From contig JAMYWO010000040.1 in the NCBI GenBank assembly GCA_024220525.1, positions 3,146 to 63,050 on the forward strand: a stretch of 59,905 nt of DNA, in the 5' to 3' direction. Below are positions 1 to 11,600 of the stretch, piece after piece. Every line of letters starts with the position of its first letter. Position 1 is the stretch's first letter. A model generated the notes under the pieces. The model was not told the DNA's origin and searched no databases. It worked only from the letters and a program-made list of their open reading frames with translations. Source of the DNA: Cochliopodium minus (Eukaryota; Discosea; Himatismenida; Cochliopodiidae). Both the position numbers and the translations under genes were made by a program.

Positions 1-340
1 CATGTAAATTGAAGAAAGAAATCTTTTAAATTTGTCAAAATTGGCTAATGATTGAATTAAAAGAGGCGAATATAAATTAATTTTTTTTCTTTTCACCTTC
101 AGGTATCAAATCTCCACCATGGGTAAAATACAATAGAGCTTTTGTAGCTCTTTCTGGAGTTTTTAATAATCCTTCTCTATTGACATCTTCACCAAGAGTT
201 TCAAGGATGGTGGTCATACATTTCTTTATGATTTTCTTTTTCTCTTCTTCAGACTTTACACTCTTTCCATTTTTGGCTTTATTATCATTGGATGTTTGAT
301 TATCAAGCTCTGTATGTTTATCATTATGTTCCTTTATCAT
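1..340 (-). CDS. GTP cyclohydrolase I, first exon (partial, runs off the window)
   Basis: The 5' exon runs from the ATG at 340 to about 97 and ends at a GT donor (G|GTGAAA). It encodes a charged, disordered N-terminus of about 35 residues followed by the start of the GTP cyclohydrolase I fold: [19 protein letters not shown] and the ALLYFTHG stretch are family hallmarks. The enzyme converts GTP to dihydroneopterin triphosphate, the first step of tetrahydrobiopterin or folate synthesis, in the cytosol. The zinc- and substrate-binding residues lie in later exons outside the window, so activity cannot be judged. Bases 1-96 are intron, possibly with the start of the next exon; I cannot place that acceptor. 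The start codon follows an A-rich leader, as is usual here. Confidence 0.88.
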
Positions 341-482
341 TTTTTTTTTTATATTTCAAAAAAGTAAATTTACTTTTTGTGAAATAATTTAAAAAGAAAT
401 TGATTTTAAGTAAAAAAGTTTATTTTAAAGTAATAATCTCAAAGAATCAAAAGCCTACAAAATTTTTTTTAAAAAATTGGTT

Positions 483-2078
483 TCATTTTTGTTGATTTAT
501 TTTGTCATTGAGATCTCTTATGAGCTTTTCTTTTCTTTCGTTTTCATCCAACAACATTTTGATTTGAAGATCCTTGAGATCGTTCTGTTCTTGTAAATAC
601 TTGGCACGTTTGTTGATGGAAAGGTACATATGCTCTGTCTGCGTATTTTTCAAACAAATCACCTCGTTGACCAATTTCTCTTTAAGATCAAACTCCAAAT
701 TCGGGAAAAGATAAAAAGAAACAAAGATTCTTATTATTATATCCAAAACAAACTTTGAAATATTTATTTTGAGGGGTTTCTGAATAGATACTTTGTAAGA
801 AAGTAGCAAAGCATAAATTTTGGATTGAATATCTTCGCAGGTGATCAGAAAGAAAAATAAAAAGAGTTTTTTGAAAATTTAACAAAAAAAATAAAAAAAA
901 TAATTTTTTTTTTAACCTGTAGAAAAGAATTTGAAGTAAGAAGATCTGTATATATTTCTGTTATCGTAATTCACAAAAAATTCTTTCATTTCACTCACTT
1001 TATCAACCAAGATCTCTTTGATAGAGTAGTAGTCCCTGTCCAGATGATTGAAAAACACTTTATAGCACGAACAAATAACAATGATCGAAATGATTTCTTC
1101 GAAATTAACCTCCTTATTTACTCTCTTTGTTTTTTTTATAATTAAATCCAAAATAAAAAAAAATTATTTAAAAAATTTTTAATTTTAATTATTACCTTTG
1201 CAAATAAATGTAGAGGGGTATCTCCTCCTTTGTCTGCTTTGTTAATATCACATCCCTTTTCCAACAAATATTTAATTTTATTAAAACAAGGATTAGAGAA
1301 ACAAAGAGCAGAATGGAGCAGATTCTTAAACTTCATCTTCTTTTCTTCAATGAAATATTTGATTGTTGAGGTATTATCAAAATCACTTCCACATAAAATT
1401 TGTAAAACATTTTTTCCTTTACTATCTCTTTCTCTAAAATCCCATTGATTTTTTTCGACGAAATATTTAATGTTTTCGAGATTGGCATTCTTTTTGCACA
1501 AATAATGAATAAAATTTTCTTCATCTGATTTAATTTCCAGTTTTTTTTCTTCTACCAGATATTTCACTATTTCCAAGTTTTTATTGTGGGCCAAACAAGT
1601 GTTCAGCATCAAAAGATCTTTTTCATTTTTCGATTTTATATCCACTATCCCTTTTTCAACCAAAAATTTAATTATTTCGATGTTTTTGTTTAATCCAAAG
1701 CAAAAATGTAAAGGGCTATACCCTGTGGTATTTTCCGCATGTATATCTATTTTCTTTACTTCAATCAAGTATCTTATTATGTTCAAATTTTCTTTGAATC
1801 CGAAGCAATGATGTATCGGAGTGTTTTCATTTTTATATTTTTTTAAAATGTTGTAATTTCTATTGATGATATATTCTTCCATGAATTCTGTATCATCAAA
1901 AAAACATAGAGCGAATTCTTCCTCTTCATATATCCCTTTATATTTAATTATTTCAAAAATAAAAATATTTTTTTATAAATTTTTGGTTGGGATTGGTTAT
2001 GAGACCTATATTTACGTTAAAATATTCAGATAATCTACTTTTAATTGCGTTCAATCTAAATTCATAATTTCCTTCCAT
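483..2078 (-). CDS. Ankyrin-repeat protein with charged helical C-terminus, four exons
   Basis: My model has exons 2078-2006, 1935-1196, 1124-917 and 832-483, all joining in frame through GT-AG introns of about 70-85 nt. The first exon starts MEGNYEFRLNAIKSRL. Exon 2 holds about six to seven ankyrin repeats with the core pattern xxPLHFCFGxNxNIEIIKFLVE, including GDTPLHLFA at its end. Exons 3-4 encode a helical tail, the last part strongly charged (LLDENERKEKLIRDLNDKI), probably a coiled coil. Ankyrin repeats bind protein partners, but no catalytic domain is visible, so the role is unknown. The first donor (G|GTCTCA) is unusual and is the least certain junction. A frame-consistent upstream ATG at 2078 is preferred over the internal ATG at 1882. 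Confidence 0.78.
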
Positions 2079-2284
2079 CAAATTTTTTTTTTATAATGAA
2101 TAAATCTTTTCCAAAATTTCCTTTAAGAAAAAAAACTTCAAAGATATTCACATGAAGTAATCATCAATTCAATATTTTGATTCAAATTGTTAATTTAAGA
2201 ATTAAAGATAACAAAAAGTTGTTAATTTTTTCACAAAAAAAAAAAAATTTAAAAATTTACACAAGAATAAATAAAAAAAAAACG

Positions 2285-4749
2285 ATGATACCAGATCATT
2301 TATTGGAAGTATGTGATCATTTGGAAACAGATATAGAAAATGGAGATAGAATCTGTGTTGATTGTGGTTATGTATTGAGCCAAGGATCAGATTTGGTATC
2401 CTATCACGATTTTGAGGAGAGTGGTGGGAGGATCAATAGAATGGGTACAACTTTTTCCAAGCAATCAGAAATAGATAAGATCCAATTGAATCTTGTACCC
2501 TATCAGAAGAAGTTGAAGAAGAGAATGAATGCACGTATTTCAAATATCCTATCATATTTGAGCAAACCATTCACCATCTTGAAGGCAATACAAAATAATT
2601 CAAGAGAATATATGGGGAAATATAGAATGGGTAAAAAAAAAAATTTTTCTTGATTTTTTATTCATATGAAAATATATCTCCTTTTATTAATCAAAAACAG
2701 TATTAACCAATACAAGAATTGAAATATATACTCATCCAATCATAACAAATCTAAATACGAATCTAGATACTTCATTAAATCATTTAAAATCACCTTTATC
2801 ATAAATGAATAATCTTTAATTATTCCTTTTTAAAATTAGGAAAACTTCCAGATAGAGTATTGGCATCTTTCACAATGCTAGAATGCGCAAAAATAAATCA
2901 GCCCATAACTTTCCAAGAACTGTCAGACGCAATAAATCAACACAAAAATGACATAGGAACGACATACGACGATGTCATGCAAAAATACAAAGAGAAAACA
3001 AACGTTATTGTAACAAACGTTGTGAAAGATAAAAACATGTACGTCGACAAAATTTCAGCGAAATTGGGATTATCCCAACCCATCAAGAACCTCGCTTACG
3101 AAATAGCAGAAGAGGGGAGTAATGCTGGTTTTTTGGAGGGACGCAACCCTATTTGCTTTTGTGCTGCTGCTGTCAAAATTGCAATGGAAATTACAAACAA
3201 CAAGAAAATACCTGACAAAAAATTTTGTGATGGTAAAAAAAAAATTATTTTAATTTGATTTAAATTTAAATTTAATTTTTTTTAAGATTTAGAAATTAAA
3301 CTTTCGACGTTCATTAAAAGAACCAAAGAATTGAAAACCAAATTGTTTGAAAATTGTAAGAAAATGCCTTACGGAAAGACAATCACAAAGAAAAACTATT
3401 ATTCTTACGTCACTGTGATGCTCAAGCATTTCCAAAAACTTAGGGAATCTGTGTACAAGATCCAGAAGCCAAGTCAAATGGCCGAAAATCAAAAGGACGA
3501 AGAGGGAAATTTAATTACAAATGTTCCGCTTAATAACGAGAACAAAATTAAAGTTCCTGATTTTTTGGACTTTGTTCCTCCTTCTTATGTTAAGGGAAAT
3601 CTCAAAAGAATTAAAAGGGAGAAATGCTTAGAAGACACAAAAAAAAAGATCGAAAAAAACAGTTTTAGTAGCGAGATAAGTTTTAGCGAGAATGATAATA
3701 ACTTTGAAAGAAATAATAAAAATATAAATATTAATGTAAATAATTTAAATAATAATGACAATAATATTGTAAATAATGTGGATATTGGTATTTTTTCTAC
3801 GAAGGAGAATTATGTCAAGTTGTTGGGTTCTGAAGCTGGTGACTCTAGTCAGGACAAAAGTAATCTTGTTGATTTGGAAAAAGTAAGTGAAGAAAAAAGC
3901 AACAATGATGATACTCTTAAAATAAATAACAATCTTTTTAATGATAATAATGAAATAGAGAAAGAAAATGAATTTAAAATTTGTGAAAATAGTAATAACC
4001 TGAATGAAAGTGTAAGTAACTCGATGATAAACAATAATTTCATTAATCCTAGTGTTCCTGTTTCTCCTTCTAAATTTGTGCCAATCAACTTTTTTGATTT
4101 CCCAAACAAACCAATTTCAATAACTTCAAATAATGAAAATACAAACACCAACACAAATACAAATGCAAATGCAATTACCAATCCTTTTGGGAATAATGAA
4201 ATCAACGAAAATGTGGTCCTCACTTCTTTGGATATCAACCTTTCCCAAGAAAATGAAAACGTCCTCCTTCATGACAAAGATTCCTTCGATTCCTCTTTTC
4301 TGGATCTTTCCTTGTCTTCCAGGGAGAGGAGAAAAACCGAGAGAGAAAAGATCAACTATGAGAGAGATCGCAAAATCTTTGAAAAGATCCTCACAGAATC
4401 TCAAAATCTTCCTCCACATCAAAAGACCCGCATCGAAAAAATGTTAGCGGAGGGTTATTTTTCTGCTGCCAAAGAATTTATTCTCCAGATCAAAAAACAA
4501 CATAAAATGATTGATTTGGAAAATGAGGATCCCACTGAACAAGATATTCGTGATGATAAAATTAACAATTACATTCTCAGTGAAAGAGAAGAGAAAGTAA
4601 GGCGTCATGTTTTGCATGAAACTTTTCAGTGTGAGGCCAAGATAACCAAGTCCCGGGAAAAAAGAAAATTGAAATTGAAGGAGAAAGAGATGAAGGCTGA
4701 CAAGAAAAAGAAAATTGTTGAGTTAAAGGAAATTGTAGTTTTAAATTAA
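2285..4749 (+). CDS. BRF1: TFIIB-family factor, BRF1-like (TFIIIB subunit)
   Basis: Three exons: 2285 to about 2631, about 2840 to 3231, and about 3286 to 4749. The N-terminus carries a zinc ribbon (CDH...RICVDCG). Two cyclin-like folds follow: KLPDRVLASFTMLECA in the first, and LAYEIAEEGSNAG plus GRNPICFCAAAVKIA in the second. The third exon encodes a long Asn/Ser-rich disordered stretch, then a conserved-looking block, DDKINNYILSEREEKVRR, resembling the BRF1 C-terminal homology region (typically D-E-I-x2-Y-I-L-x3-E). That block and the long tail favour BRF1, the RNA polymerase III TFIIIB subunit, over general TFIIB, which ends soon after the second cyclin fold. Acts in the nucleus at tRNA and 5S promoters. 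A decayed copy of its 3' end lies at 5541-5690. Confidence 0.7.
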
Positions 4750-4828
4750 AAATAAAATTTAGATTTTTAAATTTTAAATTAGAAATTTCTACAAGAATAT
4801 ATATATATTGGAAGAATTCAAATAATTC

Positions 4829-4829
<1 letters not shown>

Positions 4830-4867
<38 letters not shown>
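4830..4867 (+). repeat. 38-base A homopolymer abutting a start codon
   Basis: An uninterrupted run of 38 A runs directly into the ATG of the Cys-rich gene at 4867; its last A is the A of the ATG. Shorter A runs before start codons occur throughout the window, so this is an extreme case of the local leader style. It is also a likely site of length error in the assembly. Confidence 0.95.
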
Positions 4868-4869
<2 letters not shown>

Positions 4870-5400
4870 AGAAAAGACAGAAGGGAAGAGAATGAATTGA
4901 GAAAAAAAAGAAAAATAGAAAATAATCAAAGTATTAGAATAGTCTCAAAGATAAATCAATTTGATAAAGCTCCCGAACAAGTATTAAAATTTATCATCCT
5001 TGAATTGATCAAAGAAAATTCAAATTTAACAATGAAGAATTCTGAATTAACTGAAAATTCAAATTACAAATTTAAATTTTATCAATTGATCAAAGATAAT
5101 TGTTTGCCTTATACTGAATGTTCTTCTTGTCAAGAATATTTTAATTATGAAATTCAAAGAAAAACTTTGTGCATTCAGTGTCATGAAGCTAACTGTGATG
5201 AATGTACAAATAATTGCTCAAAATGTGATAAAGCTATCTGTGATGAATGTACAAATAATTGCTCAAAATGTAATGAAGCGATCTGTGAAGAATGCAAAAA
5301 TAATTGCTCAGAATGTGGTGAAGTAATGTGCAATAATTGTATTGAAGAATTTGATCATTGTGATAGTTGTAAAGAAATAGCCCATTCAAACTCGAAATAA
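4867..5400 (+). CDS. Cys-rich CxxC-repeat protein, copy A
   Basis: An intronless gene of 177 residues. Residues 1-20 are highly basic (RKKRKIENN, nuclear-signal-like). Residues 20-75 form a predicted helix or short coiled coil (KFIILELIKENSNL). From about residue 85 the protein is built from CxxC pairs: CSSCQEYF, CIQCHEANC, then a near-perfect 15-residue unit of the form CDECTNNCSKCDKAI present about three times, then CNNC and CDSC. The spacing suggests zinc knuckles, but it does not match RING, B-box or FYVE well enough to name. A paralogue lies at 5714-6133 with fewer units. Nucleic-acid or protein binding is plausible; this is inference. Confidence 0.8.
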
Positions 5401-5540
5401 TTGGTTTCACAGCTTATATTCATAAATCCAATGTTTTCTATGTGAAGAATTAAACAATATTTAAAAAAAAAATTTGAAAAGATTTTTTTGAATTTTAAGT
5501 ACTTTTGAAATCAAATAACTCTAGAATATGATAGGTTAGA

Positions 5541-5690
5541 AATGAGGATCCCACTGAACAAGAAATTCGTGATTAAAATAAGAACAATCACTTCTTTGAA
5601 AGAGAAGATTTGAGACAAGATTGGAATGAAAATTTTCATTGTGAGTCTAATGATCATTTTAATTCAAAAGACAAGATAATATAATTAAAA
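5541..5690 (+). pseudogene. Decayed copy of the BRF1-like gene 3' end
   Basis: About 150 bp match the BRF1-like coding sequence near 4523-4650: the run AATGAGGATCCCACTGAACA is identical, followed by recognisable but diverged blocks (GAAAGAGAAGA, TTTTCATTGTGAGTCTAA). The reading frame closes at a TAA after about eleven codons, so this is not coding. It sits immediately upstream of Cys-rich copy B, just as the intact BRF1 3' end sits upstream of copy A. It is therefore the left part of a tandem duplication unit. Confidence 0.88.
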
Positions 5691-5713
5691 AAAAAAAATT
5701 GAAAGAAGAAAGA

Positions 5714-6133
5714 ATGGAAGAGAATGAATTGAGAAAAAAAAGAAAAATAGAAAATAATCAAAGTATTAGAATAGTCTCAAAGATAAATCAACTCGATAAA
5801 GCTCCCGAACAAGTATTAAAATTTATCATCCTTGAATTGATCAAAGAAAATTCAAATTTAACAATGAAGAATTCTGAATTATCCATTGAAAATTCAAATT
5901 ACGATAACAAATTTTATCAATTGATTTGCGATAATTATTTGCCATATACTAAATGTTCTTCTTGTCATGAATATTTTAATCATGATAATCAAACCGGGAA
6001 AATTTTGTGCATCCAGTGTCATGATTCTATTTGTGATGATTGTAAAAATAATTGCTCACAATGTGATGAATCTTTGTGCGATAATTGCCTTGAAGAAACG
6101 GGAAATATTTGTGGAGAATGTAAAAAAAATTAA
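5714..6133 (+). CDS. Cys-rich CxxC-repeat protein, copy B
   Basis: An intronless paralogue of the gene at 4867. The first roughly 70 residues are nearly identical to copy A (from EENELRKKRKIENN on), then the two diverge in the Cys-rich half. Copy B has CSSCHEYF, CIQCHDSIC and only one full 15-residue unit (CDDCKNNCSQCDESL) before CDNCLEE and CGEC, so it is shorter, about 139 residues. I chose the ATG at 5714, which begins MEENELRK. The A run before the start is shorter than in copy A. Function unknown. The pair arose by local tandem duplication with repeat-number change. Confidence 0.78.
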   Translation: MEENELRKKRKIENNQSIRIVSKINQLDKAPEQVLKFIILELIKENSNLTMKNSELSIENSNYDNKFYQLICDNYLPYTKCSSCHEYFNHDNQTGKILCIQCHDSICDDCKNNCSQCDESLCDNCLEETGNICGECKKN

Positions 6134-6249
6134 CACTATACTATACCGTCAGTCTACTTCTTCATCACTTTAGAAACAAATAATAATTCTTTCATATCCA
6201 AATTGAAGATTTTATAAAAATAAAGTAATATTAAAGAAGAAAATTAATT

Positions 6250-6440
6250 TTATTGTCTTGTTATTGATAAATTGGTGAGTTGGGGGATGTATGGATTTGA
6301 GGGTAGAGTAGTGGAAGGATTAGAAAATGAGAAAGTGGTGGCTTTCCCATTTGAAATGTTATTAAAAAAGAAATTGATGTATATCTTTCAAAAGAAAAAC
6401 ATTTGTTTGTAAAATCTTTTTTTTGTTTTTTACCATCACC
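6250..6440 (+). other. Unassigned open frame ending near a single-N break
   Basis: Downstream of Cys-rich copy B a plus-strand frame stays open for about 53 codons and reads ...WGMYGFEGRVVEGLENEK then VVAFPFEMLLKKK before a TAA at about 6411. Its composition is unlike the surrounding A/T filler and looks like a coding exon. I do not recognise the family, and I see no start codon or flanking exon. The single N at 6441 follows about 30 bases later, so this may be a stranded exon at an assembly break. The alternative is chance coding-like sequence. Confidence 0.3.
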
Positions 6441-6533
6441 NTTTTCATTTTTGAACATATTATTTGAACTTTATTATTTTATTATTTTTTTATTTTAGAT
6501 TAATTTTTTAATTTTTAAATTTTGTTTTTTTTT

Positions 6534-7596
6534 TTACTGTTGATTTTTGTCATCATTGTTTAGGAGGGACATTTTTAGTTGTTCTCCTATTTTTGAATTT
6601 GATTTTTCATTAAAGCCTTCAAATATATATCCTTTGTCTTAAAAAAAAGAATATTGATATTATTTTATTAATTTTATTAATTTTATTAATTTTATTAATT
6701 TTATTAATTTTATTAATTTTATTAATTTATTAAATCTATTCTTTTATTAAATTTTTAATTTTTTTAATTTTTTTAAACCTTCATTTCCTTCAATTAGTTT
6801 TATTGAACAGTTGTGAGGATTGGACTCTTTTTCGAGCCACTACTCATTTTTTTTAAAAATCTTTTAAACAAAATTAAAAAATTTTAAAAAAAAGATTACT
6901 TCAGGAGTTCTACCCAACCACATCATGACTATTAAAAGATTATTTTAAATATTTTATCATATTTATTTTTTTCAAATTTTTATTTTATTATTATTTTAAA
7001 TTAATTTGAATAAAAATTAATTTTTATTTTAATCAAAAAATAATTATTACGAAAAACTCTCAAAGTGACTCCATGAGACACTATCAAAAAATCCTCTATC
7101 CCTTTGTATATTTGATCCCTCAACATCTCGTCAATAACAATACTGACCCTTTTACAAACGTCAAACCTGCTTTCGCCTTTGTTAAAAATAAAATAAAATA
7201 AATAAATAATAAAAATGAAAATAAAAAATAAATGTAGTAAAAAATAAATAAAAATAAGAATATTAAAAATATTTAAATTTTAAAAATTACCTAAAGGCAT
7301 CTGCGCAAAAAATCTTTTATTTTTTTTAATTTTTAAAATTCCAGAAAAATGAAAATATTTATTATATTTTAAAACATAAAAACCTTCCTCTACATCTAAT
7401 TCCTTTCAAAAAATATTCATTTTCTTTGGGATATTTTTCGGATATTTCTTGCAACTCAAGTCCCTCGAACAAACCAAACTGTTGCTCCCCTATGAACACT
7501 GATTCTGTCACTTCATTGAAACACGATTTAGTGGATTCTAAAATCCCTTGTGAGGTTTCTCTTGCTCTTTTATAACAGCTAAAAAATAAAATCAAA

Positions 7597-7629
<33 letters not shown>

Positions 7630-8364
7630 ATATCAAAAAAAATCTAAAAAGTAAAAATCAAATAAAAAAAATAATAATATAAAGATAAAAAAAAAATAAT
7701 TGAAAAATCGTAAATATAGTAAATAAAATTAAAATTACCTCGTTATTAGTTTTCTTCCCGATAAATACCTGTGAAAATTTTCTTTGTAAAACAGTTTGAT
7801 TTTTTCTCCAGTAACTTTAGATTGAACTACTCCCCTTTCAGACAATGGGATTGCTAATTTTAAAAAATTAAAATATTAAAAAAAAAATTAAAATAGTTTT
7901 GAATGAAATATTTTACCTGAATCAGCCAATTTTTTGTTGAAATTTTTATTTACATTTGCAAGTGATTCCGCATGTCTTACTAAAAATAAAAGTTAATGTA
8001 AAATTAAAAATTTCAAAAAATTATATCACCTAATAATATCCTTATTCTTGATTTATCTTCTCAATTGATTTAAAAAATTTAAATTTCCGTTTCAAAAATT
8101 TTATATTTTTTTTCGCTTAATTTATATAAACCTGGTATTTCAAGAAATCTTTTCTGTGATGTGGGATCTTTTGATCCAGATACATAATCAACACTCGATC
8201 TAATCACAAAACTTTGATTGAGAGGTATGGTCCTCAGAACTTATTTAAAAAATATAATTAATTAGGAAATATGTCAGTATAAAATTAATATTTTTATTTT
8301 TTTCTTGGTATGCAGGTACAATCTTCTTCATTTCTGATTTTTTTTGTATTTGGGGAATCATCAT
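6534..8364 (-). CDS. Histidine phosphatase (phosphoglycerate-mutase-like), about nine exons
   Basis: Exons joined in phase give a full catalytic domain. The order is RFLEIPVRHAESLANV (7978-7918, RHG-type motif with Ala for Gly), AIPLSERGVVQSK, LITSCYKRARETSQG, FGLFEGLELQEISEKYP, RFFAQMPLGESRFDVCKR (catalytic GES), FLIVSHGVTLRVF (second catalytic His), MMWLGRTPE (6928-6900), WLEKESNPHNCSIK (6839-6779), and a last exon 6637-6534 ending NNDDKNQQ. The family removes phosphate from small molecules or proteins through a phospho-His; the substrate here is unknown. The two catalytic His, the Arg and the Glu are all present. The 5' exon (ATG at 8364 or 8331) does not join the next exon in frame by any donor I can see, so the N-terminus is unresolved. 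A 9-bp tandem repeat lies in the last intron. Confidence 0.85.
6657..6730. repeat. 9-bp tandem repeat (ATTTTATTA)n
   Basis: About eight head-to-tail copies of ATTTTATTA, essentially without mismatch, lie inside the last intron of the histidine phosphatase gene. It is simple-sequence DNA and is likely to vary in length. Confidence 0.9.
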
Positions 8365-8640
8365 CCCATTTATTATCAAGATCATGCTTCTTCATTTTAT
8401 TTAATTTTTATTATTTTTTTTTCTTTCTTTGAAAAAATAAATGTTTTTTTGAACATTTCTAAAAATGATTCTACTTTAAAATTAATAATTTTGTTATTCT
8501 CCCTTGGTTGGATGTTCGTTTTATTTGTTTGATTATCCTTTCGGTAAAAAGATTGAAAAACAAAGAATATTTTTGGCTCTTATGTCCAAATCACTTTTTA
8601 CATTTTAAAGTTTAAAGCAAAAATTTAAATTTCAAATCAT

Positions 8641-11600
8641 TTAATATTTCAAATCGAAACACACAACGTTTGAACCTTGTCTCATAGGATAATTGACAAA
8701 GACAAACTTATTTCCGATTAAATAATAGTAATTCATGTCCCAAAAAGGATCATCAGTCCAAGCAGATTGAGGAAGATGGCCCTTGTTTATTAAAAGATAA
8801 GATTTAGATAAAAACAAATTTAATGTAAAATTTATTAGAAAAAATAATTTAAAATTTCACCTTTAAATTTCCTTCAAAATCAAATTGATAAAGAAATGCG
8901 GTATAACTCACACGTCTAGTGTGCTTAGAACAAGTGAGGAAACCAGACTCATAGAGAAAAATGTTAAAAATGATGGAAGGAACCAAAAAGATCTTGAAAT
9001 TGCCAGCTTTATCAAGTTTTGTTTCAGGATCAAAGTAATAACAAACGGAACTTTGTAACTCATAATCCAAAATGTTGTAATTTTTAATGTGAGTGAGGAT
9101 GAATTTGTTGGATTTGGAGCAGTAGGAAACTTTGGTGTATCTTTTGATATCATCATCATCCATATCGCTTTCTCCGTCGAGAGTTATAGCCTGGATTTCT
9201 TCGAAGCTAGATTTTGGTTGTGGGTCAGTGAAATCCACTCTGAAATTATAATGGTAGACTTTTTTCTTTTGTCCTTTTAAAAAATGATTAATAAATATTT
9301 AAAAAATAAAAAAAAAATGAAAAAAATAATAGTAATGAAAAAAATTTTAAAAATAATATTACCAATTCTAATTATCAAGAAAAAATTGAAAATTTTTTTG
9401 TTTTTGTCGTGATGATAGAGATAAGAAGAGACAACATGATAATCCTCTTCTTTGAGATAATCAAACTCGCAAAGATCGGTTCCATAAAGAATCTTGAGGG
9501 AGTTCTTGCTGTCAGTACCCAATAAAACACCGGAGGAAAGAATGAGTTTATCCTCGTCATTGTACAACAAATTGAAATTTTCGATTTTTTTGAGGGTTTG
9601 GCCGTTGTTGGTATCAATCATACAGATTCCTTTAACGTTTTCTTTTTTTGTAGACACATATAGCACGTTGTTTCTCATTCTCATTGTTTTCAATTCTTCT
9701 GCCTGTTCTTGGCTATCCAGTAAAGATATCTTTCAGAAAAGAAATGAAATAAAATTATTAAAAAATTAAAAAAATTTAAAAATTTAAAAAATTTTAATTA
9801 ATTATTTTAAAAAATAAAATTTTTTACGTGTAAATTGAATTCAGGATAATTTTTGTCTTTTTGATATTTGAAATTAAACAAAATCAGTCCAGAAAAGGAA
9901 TAACGCTTGTACATGTTGAATCCGTAATCGAATGAAATAACAATCGTTGAATCAGATACGCGCCAAAAAGAAGATAAAGAAAATTTCTCATATTCGATTT
10001 CCTAAACAAAAAAATTAAAAATTTAAAAAATAAAATCAAAAATAAAAATAAAAATTAGATTAAAAAAAATATTTTTTACAAGTGATTTAAGTTTGTTTTT
10101 AACAAAATTAATAATATTGTATTGATGAACAATTTTAGAATGGTAGTAAAAATTAAGTTCGTCATTAGGGCAAATTAGGATGGAATGTGGATGAGCGGAA
10201 TATATAATGGCTCCACGGTTTTCTCTGACATAACCTTGGACTATTGGGATCTGAGGAGTGGAAAAGTCCGAGGACAAATAATCCACCATTTTTCCCGTTT
10301 CCAAGTTTAATGTTTTGTGATTGGAATCGCTCCAAGTTGACAACAAATCTTCAAGAAAAAATAAAAATAACAAATAACAAATAACAAATTCAATAGAAAA
10401 TAAAAATAAAAAATAAAATACAAATCATAATTAATAATTATTAAACAAATATAATTAATGAAAAATAAAACAATTAATTTTTCATTAATAATAAAAAAAT
10501 AAAATAATTAATTTTCTGTTAAACAACTCACCCTCTGTATTTAGGACATGGATCAAACTCTTGTCACTTTCAGAAGGCAATAATGTCAACAAAGGAATTT
10601 CATAGTCATGAGCTGTTAAAATGGGAGGACCCAAGTTGACCGACCAGTTGACTTTGATCAATTTGGGATGAAACTCCCTTTCTTTAGAAAAATAAAACTC
10701 TCTCTCGTGGTAAGTAGGGTACAGATCGTCTCTGTAATCTTCCAAGTACGTTTTGTCATATTCTAAGTTGTAGAGGAGACCGACGCCCCAATAGTAGTCT
10801 TTGTAATCTACTTCTTTGTTTTCGTATTTTTGTTTTATTATTTCAATAATTTCTGCTCTTCCCTCTTTATTCCTCACAAAAAAATCTAAAAGGAAATTAA
10901 TAATGAATAAAAAATAAATATATAATGAATAAAACATAAAAATCTTTCTTACCTGCCATAGATCTCAATGTTTCTAAGCCTTCTTTTATTGCTAAAAACC
11001 AATGCTCTTTAAAAAAATATATATTTATAAATATCTTTTAAAAAAATAAAAGTATTTACCTTTTGCTAAGTTAATTTCTCCAATATCCTCATAAACCATT
11101 GCTATATAACCCAAACTGTATTTTTTAAAAGAAGGTAAAATCTCATAAACTTTATGATAGATTTCAACAGCAAACTTTGGAGAATAAGAAACAGTAGAAA
11201 TATAAGCGAGCTTGAGCAACAAGTTAACTTTCATGTATTCGTGTACACCTGAATTCACAACCCATTCAACCCCTTCTTTGAGTCCATCTTCGTAATCTCC
11301 ATCATAACACATAAACAAGGTTTGGGCAAAAGGAAGATATTTGGAGTACTGGTCTGGCCACTCTTTTGAAATACTTTTGAAATAATATTTTAAAATTAAG
11401 TACTAAAAATATTAAAAATTAATGAATTTTTTTTTTTACAAACTAAAAACAGAGCTAGCACTTGTGTTGTATGTTCTCAATAGCCAAAAGCAAAAATTAA
11501 ACAGAGTATCAACTTTCCCATGGAAAATGATGTTGTTCTCGTTGAAATAATCCTCCCATTCAACATCCTCTTCAAACTCTTGCATGGGAGAGAATACATC

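Noticed and set aside
6810-6845. TTCGAGCC-containing block as a tRNA T-arm
   Set aside because: No acceptor or anticodon stems can be formed, and the reverse strand is a coding exon of the histidine phosphatase (WLEKESNPHNC).
8338-8532. 62-codon plus-strand frame (MYLGNHHPIYYQD...) as a gene
   Set aside because: It overlaps the 5' end of the histidine phosphatase on the other strand, is A/T-driven and Phe/Ile-rich, and has no recognisable feature.
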